A DNA stretch of 64,000 nucleotides from Glaciozyma antarctica PI12. Taxonomy: Eukaryota > Basidiomycota > Microbotryomycetes > Kriegeriales > Camptobasidiaceae. The notes below the pieces were generated by a model. The model was not told the origin of the DNA. It ran no database searches and saw only the letters and a list, made by a program, of their open reading frames with translations. The DNA lies in the NCBI GenBank assembly GCA_002917775.1, contig KZ627149.1:1181497-1245496 (forward strand). Direction: 5' to 3'. Of the stretch, positions 1 to 10,124 are shown one piece after another. A program made the translations under genes and the position numbers. Position 1 is the stretch's first letter, and the number at the start of each line of letters is the position of its first letter.

Positions 1-1594
1 TCCAAGAAGGGGTATTTCGAGGACGAGATCGAAGGATCGGCGAAATGGAGCTCTCGCGAGAAGACAGCGAGGGAAGGCTGGCTCGCTGCGAGGGTAGATC
101 GGTACGTCCCCTCCTCTCCCCTCTCCTTCCCAGCTAACGGTTAGAGTAGATCATCAATCTCCTTCGCCCAGCGCGTAGACGAAGCTATCACCCGCGCCCG
201 TTCCTCCTCCCTTCCTCGCATCCTCTCCCCGCTCTCGTACGCCGCTGCGCTGGAGCTGGAAGATAGCCAAGACTGGCTCTCGCTCGATGAGGGCGGGCTC
301 GAGGAGATGCTGAAGCAGCGAGGGCCGGGGGCTGGGGGACTGGGGGATCTGGAGGAGGAGGATCTGGAGACTAGTGACGAGGAGGAGGAGGAGGGGGAGG
401 GGATGGAAGGGGTCGAGGGAGCGGGGGAGAGAGAGCAGGAGAGGAGGGAGCAGAGGAAGGCGAGAAAAGTGGCGGAGAAGCTTGGGGGGATGGCGAGTAA
501 GGTCGAGGAGTTCGTGCAGGGACGAGGAGCGGTCGACGGGGCTGAGTTTAGCGAGTGAGTTTGCTTTCGTTCGCGGTAGGAAGGGAGCTGATCAGGTTGC
601 GCAGTGAGCAATCGAGCGGTGAGGAGGAGGAGGAGGAGCTCTCGCCTGAGGAAAGAGCGAAACGGACCGCAGCTCTCGTCGCTCCTCTCCCCTTTACCGA
701 GTGGGGACAGAAGGAGCCCTCCTCTCCTCCCTCCCTCACCGAACCTGTCGCACCGCTACCAACACTCCCTCTCCCTCCTCGTGCGCCCAAATTGACGAGC
801 AACAAGTACGACGGAGCGTCGTCGGATGAGTCGAGCGAGGAGGAGGTGGAGGGTGAGGAGGGGCTTGAGGAGGAGGAGGAGGGACCGAGTGTGGTGGAGG
901 AGGTGGATATGGGGGAGGAGATGGATGAGTTCCTCAAGTTTGCGACTGAGACGCTGGGGTTGAGCGAGGAGCAGTATGGGAAGATTTTTGGGAGAGCGCA
1001 AGAGTCGGGGAGGTGAGTTCCTCCTTTTTTTTTGGCGATGTGGATGCGAATGGGGGCTGATGATTGTTCGCAGCGTTCGTTCCTGGACCGGCAAAGGCGA
1101 AAAAGACGAACGTCGTTCCCTCGGCATCGGCATCGAAGGCAGCTCCCCCAGCGCCAGCTCCGAAGCCGACCGTCCCTCAACCTCCCCTCCGCAACCCCAA
1201 TCTCACCGATTTCGACGCTCTGATGGAACAGATGGACGTCGAGCTCGCCAAGACGCGCGCTCCGAAACCTACTCCCGACTTCAAGGCCACCTTCGCCAAA
1301 CCCTCTCCCAAGGCGTCCTCCTCGAAGCCCAACCCGCGCGCTCCGGCCGACAAGATCGTCGTCGATTCCGACTCGGAGCCTGATTCCGAGGACGAGGAGA
1401 TGGGGTCGATGGACGCCGAACTGGCCGAGTTGTTCAAGAACGCTGGAGGGACGACGGAAGACGGAGGAACGATGGACTACAACCTCGTCAAGAACTTTTT
1501 GGAGAGCTTTCAGAGTCAAGGAGGGTTTGGAGGACCTGCTGGGAATTTGGCGGGGAGGATGGGGTTTCAGCTGCCGAGGGACGAGACGAGGTAG
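1..1594 (+). CDS. Ecdysoneless (ECD/SGT1) homologue, 3' part
   Basis: C-terminal part of an Ecdysoneless-family protein; the 5' end lies outside the window. Members act in transcription regulation, cell cycle and pre-mRNA splicing. Seen: exons at about 1-101, 172-554, 605-1012 and 1074-1594, with long Glu/Asp-rich stretches, the segment DEFLKFATETLGLSEEQYG, and the family's typical end (MDYNLVKNFLESFQSQGG, then GPAGNLAGRMGFQLP). The stop is TAG at 1592-1594. The last intron starts with GTGAGT and has a CTGAT branch site and a CAG acceptor, but the canonical join does not keep the frame that encodes AFVPGPAKAKK. This suggests a 1-2 nt indel near 1074 or unusual splicing. Identification is firm; the exact splice at 1013-1073 is not. 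Confidence 0.88.
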
Positions 1595-1844
1595 TCGCGT
1601 TTGAGGAATGGAACGCAAAAGTAAACAAATCGAGTCCGCCGTCTGGCCCGCACTGAGGGCGCCTTGTGACTTCGACCTGGGGCGGTCCTCTCTCTTCCTT
1701 CCGACACGTCTCTCGACCAAGTCCTCGCTTTCGGCCTTTGCAAGACCTCACCGTGAGTGTCTGCCCATCTCCCCAGCGCTTCAGCTCACCCCCAGCGCTC
1801 GCAGAACGCCCTCGCACCTCGCTTCCCCACACTCCCCATTCAAC

Positions 1845-2368
1845 ATGACTCGCTCGAAGGCTCACAAGAAGGAGGTCTCGAGGCACATGCACCCTCTCCC
1901 GTACGCCCTCTACCTCTCCTGCCCCTTCCCAGTCCCCCCGGCGTCCTCACTCCAAGATCCACTCCTTATCGGTCTTGTGACCTCTGACCGAGCAGAGAAG
2001 CTAACCCCACGCTCGCCACGCAGTCGCCAGATCAAGAAGAACGGACACGGAACTGCCAACTGGGGCGCCCTCGACGACGAGATCTCTGAAGGTGAAGGTG
2101 CTGGTTCGTCCTACTCAACCTCCGAGCTGATTCCCTCGTCGTACTCAGGGCTCCAGATCGTCCAGAACGGGGAACAGGGAAGGGGGAACGCCACGGCCGC
2201 TGATTTGGGAATGTCTAAGGTGTGTTCCCTGTCCTACGCTGTGAGGGAGGAGGAGCTGACACTGGGACGACTTGGACGCAGCTCTCGACCTCGTCGTCGT
2301 CGACTTCTTCCGCTTTCTCCGTCGCTGCCGCTGCGGACGCTGAGAGTGTTACGTCCTTCGAGGCGTAG
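1845..2368 (+). CDS. Small HABP4/PAI-RBP1 (Stm1-like) family protein
   Basis: Three-exon gene for a protein of about 115 residues. Exon 1 begins MTRSKAHKKEVSRH. A GTACGC donor and a CAG acceptor near 2025 lead into RQIKKNGHGTANWGALDDEI, which matches the hyaluronan/mRNA-binding family signature (K-K-x-G-H-G-x-x-N-W-G). The second intron (about 2220-2280, CTGAC branch) leads to a Ser/Ala-rich end, with TAG at 2366-2368. Relatives such as yeast Stm1 and SERBP1 bind ribosomes or RNA; this copy is only the short domain plus a disordered tail. Function is inferred from the motif alone. Confidence 0.7.
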
Positions 2369-2607
2369 AACTCTCTCTCCAAAACGCTTGTTCATATCCT
2401 CGTCGTCGTCGTTGAGGAACCCTCCCCCTTGTCTTTGGCATCACCACTCCCCTTCCTTCCTTTCGCTTGAACATACTTAGGGCTTTGCTGTACTTCCCCT
2501 GCTATCCAATCCACCTGTCCCTGCCAACTCAAGCCTACTCGAGCCCTCCGCCGAGAGAACGTCGAAAGCTCCACTCGACGCGCAGCTTCCTCCGCGACCA
2601 CCACGCG

Positions 2608-4735
2608 ATGGAAGCTCCCACCCCGCAGCTCCCACCCAGCAGTCAGGAGATCAGGCCCTCCCTCCCTTCTCCATCTTTCACCAACCCGCACTCTCCGCTC
2701 TCGGCAGCTCTCCCGGAGGCGAAACCCGACTCATCTGTCCTTGAATCGAAACCCGACGTGACCGTTTTTTAGGAAGGAGCTTCGGTCGAGGACGTAGTGA
2801 TGCAGTACGTGCGGCTCACTGAGGAGAGGGGAAGGACCAGCTGATGCGGGGTGCAGAGCGCCGGAAGAGGTGAAGGAACCGAGCGGGGAGGTGGTGAGGA
2901 AGGAGGAGGAGCCAGCTTCGTGCGTTCTCTCCTCTCCTCTCTTGATGCGGAGGTACTGATCCTCTGCTTTCGCGCAGGGATATGCCGGTCGCCAGGATTG
3001 AGGAGGCAGCTGAGGAGGGAGCCGATGAGGGAGAGGCTTCGAAGGATGAGGATGCTTTGGGAGAGGAGTACGTCTGAGACTGGATGGGCTGGGGGTGACG
3101 CTGATCAGCTTGCAGAGTCATGGAAGACTTCAAGGCGAGTGGAAAGGAGGAGGAGGCGGACGAGGTTGCTGCAGGGTGAGTCCTCACGCCGGTCCCGCTG
3201 AGGGAGCGACGCTGAAGTTGCTCAAGATCTGCTCCGCGGAAGCTCGAAAGCTCTCCGTCAAAGAAGAAGACGAGGACGTCAAGCCCAGCGTAGGAAGGAG
3301 AAGGTCCGCCAGGTGCGTCGCGTCGATGGGGAGGGAGGAGGGACGTCCTGCTGATCACAGACGGATCTCTAGGTCGGTCGTTGCTCGTCCTGCTCCCGCG
3401 CCTGTGCTTTCAAGACGGAGCGCTTCTCCGTCGGACGAAAAGGAGTACGAGGTCGAGAAGATCGTGCGTTTTCGCAGCTGGCTCAGTTTGATGTTCGGCG
3501 AAGCCTGATCGGTTCTCCCTCTCCAGTTGGACGAACGCCGCATCAAGGGCAAGGTCGAATATGAGCTAAAATGGAAGGGTACCAATCCTCGCACTGGCAA
3601 GCGCTGGCTCCCAACCTGGGTAAACCCCCTCGCTCGCTCTCCTCCTTTCTCCTGCTGACTCCCGACTTGGAATAGGAAACGGCGAACAACCTATCGAGGG
3701 ATTTGATTGAGACCTGGGAGGCGTCCGATGCGTACGAAGAGTATCTCGAGCGCCTCGACGTCAAGGCAGCTGTTTCCGTAAAGCACGTCCTTCCTCTCGG
3801 CGACGCGAGCATAGCGCTGATGGAGCTCTTCGCAGGCGCAGGCGCAGTCAAGCTCCTTCAGCTCCGCCGAACCCTCGACGCCGCGTCTCTCCTGCGAGGA
3901 AGAAGCCTAAGAAGGAAGAATCTCCTGCCGACGTCAAGCCGCTCAGGACTCCCAGTCCCGATCTCGAGGTCCGTCGATTCCTTCTCGCGTGTGGTACTGC
4001 GCTGAAGTCTGTCCCAGGACGAACCTGTCGAGAGCGACCTTCGCCTGTCCCCCGCGTTCAACATCTTCGACCTCTCCACCATCGACCTCCCCGACCCGCC
4101 CCTCCCTCCTCCCTCTCTCGCTTCCGAACCACGATTCCACCGCGAAGATCTCGGTGGACCCCGGCAACAGATCATCGCTAAACCCAATGGGGACAAGCAC
4201 CCTTTCGGCCACCACCGCTTCACCATCGACAAGAAGCGCAACCTCGGCTGCGACGCTCCCGGCGGCTGCGACGCTCCCGGCGGCCGCCTCACCTGGCTGA
4301 CTTCCCGCACCGCCGAATTCGACCAAGTCTCGTTCCTGAAGAACTGCACCGTCTTCATCAGCGACGGCGTGAACGACGACGAGGACTCGAGCGCGAACTG
4401 GCGCGTCTGGGGTCGACACTGGCCGATCTGGATCGGGCGTCCGCAGGACGGCGAGTTCGAGCGGGCGCGGCCTGAGGCGCAGGAGAAGGCGATAGACGCG
4501 GAACCAAATTGCCGTGTCGTTCGTAGTCTTTGAGCATGTTGGAGATGGGGAGAGGCAGTGGGACATCGACGGAGGAGAGATCGCCTGGTGTAGGGAAAGG
4601 AGGGAGACGAGGCACAAGGAGGTGGAGAGGATCAAGGCGGCGGAGAACAAGGAGGAGAAGCGAAAAGCTCTTGTGGTGGCGGAGGCGAAGAAGCAGAAGA
4701 GGAAGAAGGCTGCGAAGGTTAAGGCGAAGAAGTAG
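2608..4735 (+). CDS. Chromodomain protein with uncharacterised C-terminal half
   Basis: Multi-exon gene. The N-terminal exons are short and Glu/Lys-rich. A chromodomain is split by two introns: EYEVEKI (about 3445-3465), then LDERRIKGKVEYELKWKG (about 3529-3585), then LPTW and ETANNLSRDLIETWEASDAY. The aromatic-cage positions Y (EYEVE), W (LKWKG) and W (LPTW) are all present, so methyl-lysine histone binding is plausible, as in HP1/Swi6/Chp proteins. After a Lys/Arg-rich linker, an unrecognised region runs from about 4020 (DEPVESDLRLSPAFNIFDL) through WRVWGRHWPIWIG to a Lys-rich tail. The 4246-4281 repeat lies in this region. Reading SFVVFEHVGDGERQWDIDGG needs a one-base shift near 4498-4502, either an indel or an unrecognised splice. 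The start and first splices are tentative. Confidence 0.72.
4246..4281 (+). repeat. In-frame 18-bp tandem duplication
   Basis: GGCTGCGACGCTCCCGGC occurs twice back to back inside the chromodomain gene and encodes GCDAPG twice. It is in phase, so it looks like a tolerated recent slippage. Confidence 0.9.
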
Positions 4736-6124
4736 GAGCGGGAGGAGGGGTGGAATGTTAGCTTGGGGTGTTCTCCGCTACGCTTCGTCGTCGAAGGTCT
4801 TCTGCAGGAAGGTCTTCTGCAGACCGCTATCTCGGGCAATGAGGAGGTAGTTGTCGTCGATGATGTAGACGGCAAGAGCGGGAGATAGCAGCGGTGGCGT
4901 CGAAAAAGGACCGAGAAGGCGAAAATCGAAGGAGCTGTCCCCTCGGTGGTTGTTGTCATTCGGGCGATGCTTCCTGCGTACGACGCGAGCAGGTTTCGTT
5001 TGGCACGCGCGCAGTTCGAGAACCTGGAACGCGTATTGGGAGGAACGAAGCGAAAGCGAGTATGATTCCAGCTGCGCTATTCGCACACTCCTTGACGTGT
5101 CGGGATGTCGCTGGCAGGCTCAGCCTTGGTGAATGGTACCTGTGAGCGGAAAGCTTCGTCAGCGACTGCTCAAAGCGGCTCAACAGGTCGCAAAAGAGAA
5201 GGGGAAGGGGTAAAGAATGTCGATCTCCAAGCGTGCAACCCCAGCAACTTCCCCGTCCCTCCAGCTTCCCTTACGCTTCCCCCCGAAGAGGTCCACGCAA
5301 GTTGAAAGTAAATGGAGATTCAGTTCTCCCTCGCTCCCTCCCGAAGGAGGAGGCAAGGATCGCAAAATGGGGACCAGACGACAAAAGCTGCGGAGAGCGG
5401 GGGTTCGATCTTAGCCTGTTATGACTCAACCTTCAACAATGAAGCCCGAAAGGGGAATGAGGCCTCGTCCGCGCCGATACGTCCGTCCTGCCCGAGGGAG
5501 GAGGAGCAAAGGAGAGGGGAGGTGATCTCTGCTGAGAGCCTTAAGACAAGCTGGGTGTGAGGGAGGGGGAGGGGAGGTACCGGATAGGGTTGAGACTGGA
5601 GACCCTCGATACCGGACGCTTGCTCACCTGTCGATCTGCGCTGAGCTGCCTGCTCCGCCCAGCTCCAGCTCTTCCCTCGTCCCCTTCTCCCAACCGCCAG
5701 CTCCCCATCGCTAGAAAGACTTCTCGAGGCCGGAGATTGGCGAAGGATCGAACTAGGAATGGCGGGAGGAGAGGAGGGGATTCGTCGAGTCGGTGAGCAG
5801 GAAGAAAAATTGGCGCGTTGAGGGCACGTAGACCAGGGAACTCCGGAGCAAACGGCGGCGAGGGTCGTCCCGCCAGGCACCTGGCCTCAATCCATGGCGA
5901 TGCTGAGCACGAACGAGGGTGAAGAAATTGAGGGAGTGTTGAAAAAGAAGAAGACATGCTGAAGGGTGAAAGGATTTGGGCCTTCGCCCGCGGCCTCTCG
6001 CAAGGGGATTCTTTCACTTTTCGCGGCGACAGTCAAGTACTGAGCGAGAGACGGAGAGCGTAGTTGAGCACAATATAAACAGGCTCTAATCTCGCACGAG
6101 GGTCTCTACAAAACTCTAACAGTC
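4736..6124. other. 1.4-kb stretch without a supported gene
   Basis: Both strands have only short, biased open frames without family motifs or a consistent exon chain. Two T-loop-like strings (near 5396 and 5750) were tested as tRNA ends, but the flanks do not pair. It probably holds the 3' UTRs of the converging chromodomain and flavoprotein genes; an unrecognised non-coding RNA cannot be excluded. Confidence 0.5.
4793..4822 (+). repeat. 15-bp perfect tandem duplication
   Basis: GAAGGTCTTCTGCAG is present twice in direct succession, about 60 bp after the stop of the chromodomain gene, in presumed 3' UTR. Confidence 0.9.
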
Positions 6125-7611
6125 CTACAGCTTCGCCCTCCCTGCGAACCTGTCCAGCCCGAGACGGGAGATGTCAGCGCTGAGGACAGGCTTAGTCCCC
6201 ACTGGCGCCAGCACCATCTCAGAAATCACCTTGCCCGTTGCTGCGATCAGAAAGGATCAGCGAGGCCATCTCTCTAAGCGAGGAGACGACGAACCTGGAG
6301 CGAGTGTGATTCCCCAAGGACCGTGGCCCGTAGCGATGAAGACGCCGGGTTGTAGCTCTCCAATCAAAGGCTCGCTATCGGGAGTGATAGGTCGGTAGCA
6401 GAACTGCGAAAAGGAGGGTCAGCGACGCTCCTCAAGCTGTACGATCCGACGCACCTGCTGCTTTTCAATGACCGCACCATGCTTGACATCCAACGCCTTC
6501 GATACCGCCGCCGCCGACACCGTCAACCTCGCCACGAGCTTCGGATCCACGAGCTTCTTAACCCCCTCCGCCGTCCTCGGAAGCTTGTTCATAAGCCCAG
6601 GGTAATCCTCCCCCTCAACCGCAGGGATCGAGTTCTCCCCCGCAACATAAACGCTCCCATCCGTCCTCGGAAAGAACTCTGGCGAGCGCGTGAATCCCTC
6701 GCTCCGTTCCTCGCTCGTCAAAGCCCGCGCGACGCCGCTCGTGGCAGCTTCAACTCCCACTTCGCTCCCCGCCAGCCCTGCAAAAACAGCTTCGGCGGGA
6801 AGGGCGCGGCCGGAAAGACCGACGATTTTAAGAGCGGGTCGGATGAGGAGAGAGTGACCGGGGAGGTTGGTGAGAGGGATTGGAGGGAGGTTGAGCTGCG
6901 TGCAGAGGGTGCCGGACCAGGGACCGGCGGCGATGACGAGGGAGGTAAAGGGGAGGGATTGTGAGGGGGCGTTGTGGGGCTGGAATAGGAGGTTGCGGGA
7001 GGAGGAGGTGGAGGGGGCGAAGGATTGAACGTCGCCGAAGAGAGTGATGAGGCCGAGCGTTTTGAGGTGCGCGTGGAGGGTTTGGCAGAATTGACCGGGG
7101 TCCCTGTATAGTAATTTAGGAAGGGAATGCGTGGAGGAGGAGAGAGAACGTACAGCTGCCCGATCCCTCCTTCACCCGTCATGTCCATCCGCTCCCCATC
7201 AAGCCAGTCTCCCTCCACAACCTCCTTCTTCCCATCCGGCAGCGTCCTATACGCACTCATACTCGTATCCCCTCCTCCCACCCTCAGCCCGACCGCCCCA
7301 CACTCTCTCCACCCATACCTCTCCCCTCCCTTTAGCCGCTCCACCAGCTCACAATGCAGCTTCCAACTCAGCCTCGCCAAGCTCCTCGACGGCGGGCCCT
7401 GCCAGTCTTCTCCCTTGCCTCCTGCGACCAGCCCACCGGCGAAAGAGGAGGCGCCGGGGGCGATCGTGGAGCAGTTCTCGAGGAGGGTTACGCGCGAATG
7501 TGCGGGGAGGAGAGGGGAGGTGAGGAGGTAGTAGGCGCTGCAGAGGCCGATGATACCTGAGCCGACGACGACGATCTCCTGGGGAGCAGGCGGGGCGGTT
7601 GAGTTTGACAT
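6125..7611 (-). CDS. FAD-dependent oxidoreductase, DAO family (possibly Tda3-like)
   Basis: Protein of about 430 residues in four exons. It starts [11 protein letters not shown], followed by an ADP-binding beta-alpha-beta fold [17 protein letters not shown] with the GxGxxG motif. Conserved DAO-family stretches follow: VIAAGPWSG, the segment [13 protein letters not shown], and [15 protein letters not shown] with [17 protein letters not shown] near the end. Introns fall at about 7153-7105, 6455-6405 and 6304-6250 and rejoin in phase; TAG is at 6125-6127. The family oxidises amines or amino acids. The layout resembles the yeast Tda3 group, which is linked to endosome-Golgi traffic, but the substrate cannot be read from the sequence. 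A 12-bp tandem repeat lies directly upstream of the start. Confidence 0.85.
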
Positions 7612-7620
7612 GAGTCGAGG

Positions 7621-7660
7621 AGGAAGAAGAGGAGGAAGAAGAGGAGGAAGAAGAGGAGGA
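7621..7660 (+). repeat. 12-bp tandem repeat next to a start codon
   Basis: AGGAAGAAGAGG is repeated about 3.3 times, starting 10 bp upstream of the flavoprotein ATG (minus strand). On the sense strand it is a CT-rich tract in the 5' leader or core promoter. Confidence 0.9.
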
Positions 7661-7962
7661 AGGCGGCCTTGGTGTTTTGCCGCCGCTTCGCGTCCTCTAA
7701 TAGCCTCCCTGAACGTCTTCTCGGGACGCGCGCTCGAGGGCTAACGACCATCTGCACTCTACGCACGAGCGTGGAGAGAAGCTGTTCACACATGAGGCGA
7801 GGAATGCCGAGGCGCAAAGTCCGCGGGCTCGACCTTCGCAGGCGCGTGCGAGAAACCACGATGCAATGCAAAACAACGAGGACTCTTTGGAACGACTCTC
7901 ACTCCAGCACAATCACCCTGCGAGAGCCATCAGCGCCTACTCAGCGAGAGAACGGAAGCTAC

Positions 7963-9806
7963 TCACGCGATCGGCGAGAACTTCTTCGCCACCACCTTGC
8001 GAGCGACCACTTTCCCAGCTCCCTTCTTCCCGCTCTCCTTCCTCAACCCCTGCGAATCCGCATTAGCTCTCTCCTCCCTCCCACAGCACAAGACTCACCC
8101 CACTCTTCTTCGGTGTCACAAACCCGCTCTCCATCCACCCCCTCTGCCTCGCCTCCCTCCCCTTCCTCTTCTCCCCCGTCTCCTCCTTCTCCAATTCCTC
8201 CTTCCACTCCGCCACCTCCGCGCGCAAAAGCTCCTGATCAACCCAAACCGCCCTCCCCCATTCCTCCGTCCCCCTCGCTCCTCCCTCCCCCACCGCCCTT
8301 CGAAGCCCTTCACGCGTCTCCTCGACCCATGCTCGCACTCCGATTGCGATGCGTAATTTCCCGTTCTTTGACGCGCTTATGGCGCCAATGAAGCCCACCT
8401 CATCCCCATCATTCGACGCGACACCTACCTCCCTCCCTTTCTTACACCCGATACGGTGAGAGGAGCGGTGGAAATGTAGTCGAACGAACCCGTCTAGCAG
8501 CCCTTCAGGCCGTAGGAAAGATCGTTCGATGTCGGAGGGAAGGAGGAGGAGGGTATCGAGAGCGGCGTCGATGAGCTTTGGGATGCTCGGTGGGGTGCGG
8601 GCGATCTGGCGGAGGTGTGGTGAGGGGGAGGAGGTCGAAGAGCGGGGGTCAGAAGGGAGAGAGGAGTTGGTGAGGGAGGAGGTGGTGAGTGGGGATAGGT
8701 AGAGATTTAGAGCGGGGCGGGACGGCCAGGCGGAGTGAGAGGAGATGTGTAGCTCCGCGGGGAGGGCATCACGAAGAGCAGCGCGGGTTCGGGCTGACCA
8801 TTCTTCGAGGAGAGAGTCGGAAGCGAGGGACAGTACGAGGGAGGTGGCGAAAGTCGTCCCTGGGAGCGGGGGGTAGGGCTTGATGGAGAGGCGGACGAGG
8901 GTGGCCAGGATTGAGAGACCTTTGCGGGAGTAACGGGTTGTGCAGGAGGGTGGGACGTCGAGGAGGAGAGGAGGAAGTGGACCGCGTGCGTAATCCCCGC
9001 CTATGAGGGTGGCGAGGAAAAGGAATGTTGGAGGGGAGAGAGGGGTTGGGAGGGCGAGGAGGGTTCGGGAGGAGTAGGTTTGGAGGAGGGTTGGGGTGGG
9101 GGAGACGGTGGCGAGGAGGGCTTGGAATGTGAGGGGGAGTCGGAAGATGAGGGGTGGGAGGGCGAGGCTGGGAGAGGTTAGTGCGCGTTGAAAGAGCGAG
9201 GAGAGAGGAACGCACAATATATCTGAATCACCTGTCCAGCACGCGTCGATATATCCATACTTCGCCAGATCCGCCATCTCCCACTCTGCCTCCCCAGGAG
9301 CCATCCGCCAGGGAAAGCCAAACGCGTCGCACAGGCTTCGCACCTCGGCCTCGATCACGAACTCGCTCGTGCAGATGTTTCGGCCGCGCTTGCGTTTTGG
9401 TCGGTCCTTGCCGTCAAAGACAAAGAGGGGGAGGAGTGTGGGAACGTTGAAGAGGGAGGAGAGGAAGTTGAAGAGGAGGCGGAGGGCGAGGACGGTGGGA
9501 TCGAGAGGGCTTCATCAGAGAAGGAGGTGAGCTCCGTGAGGCGGCAGGAGAGGAACGGAACTCACGAGGTGGGGCAGAGATTGGACTCTGCTTGAGCTTC
9601 GTCCATCGCCATAATCATCACCATAGACGTGTCTGCGTGTGCGTTAGGAATCAGCTCTTTGAGAGGAGCAGAGTGAACGCACCGATGCCGACCCTGAGAC
9701 CGCGAAACTCGGAGTCGTTCTTCCTCCAGTAATCCATACTGATCTCCGATATGGTGCGCGGCATTTTAGCAGGGTCGACGAGCTTCCAGAGTCCGTTGAC
9801 GCCCAT
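7963..9806 (-). CDS. YEN1: Holliday-junction resolvase, XPG/Rad2 family
   Basis: Structure-selective nuclease of the GEN1/Yen1 branch, which cuts Holliday junctions late in mitosis. The start MGVNGLWKLVDPAKMPRT is the XPG N-terminal signature. The catalytic Asp of LRVGIDTSMVM is created across the first splice (donor near 9690). A second intron leads to LFVFDGKDRPKRKRGR. The XPG-I block follows: FPWRMAPGEAEWEMADL and ACWTGDSDI, with the metal-binding Glu/Asp residues present. LATLIGGDYARG corresponds to the G-x-D-Y metal-binding segment. The C-terminal half is divergent, as usual in fungi, and ends with a basic tail (ARKVVAKKFSPIA) after a last intron. TGA is at 7963-7965. CDC7 is divergent, 318 bp away. 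Confidence 0.87.
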
Positions 9807-10124
9807 CGCGACGCAGGACCTCGAGTCGGCGAGGGCGAGGTTCGAGGTGGCAGCGCAGAGTTTCGGCCGTGCCCTGGTGGAGCGAAGGGGAGAGTTGGTG
9901 TCTCCAGTAGCTCAGAGTGACCCTTTGGCGTTGACCGACTTGAGGGAGAAGAGAACGAGGCGACTAAGTCAACAATGTTTTGATCCTCTTGCTCTCTCCC
10001 TCTCACCTCCACCTCCACCTCCCCAGCCGTCAAGCTGTCTTCCTCCTCCTCTTCCTCAGACGACCTCTCCTCCATCGACTACTTCCCTCCAGACAACACT
10101 CTCCTCATTCTGGGCTTAGCCCTC
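9807..10124. promoter_or_regulatory. Divergent promoter between YEN1 and CDC7
   Basis: 318 bp separate the two start codons. Open frames on both strands here lack motifs and are treated as chance. Shared control of a replication kinase and a mitotic resolvase is possible but is inference from position only. Confidence 0.45.

Noticed and set aside
548-1720. 390-residue open frame on the minus strand
   Set aside because: Ser/Arg-rich shadow opposite the ECD exons, without motifs.
5385-5415. T-loop-like string GGGGGTTCGATC suggesting a tRNA
   Set aside because: The five bases on either side do not pair and no acceptor stem or anticodon arm could be found on either strand.
4736-6124. Several 80-160 residue frames on both strands
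   Set aside because: Low-complexity composition, no consistent splice pattern, no family signal.
9644-10075. Acidic 143-residue minus-strand frame upstream of YEN1
   Set aside because: It overlaps YEN1 exon 1 in another frame and lies in the divergent promoter; acidic runs come from CT-rich DNA.
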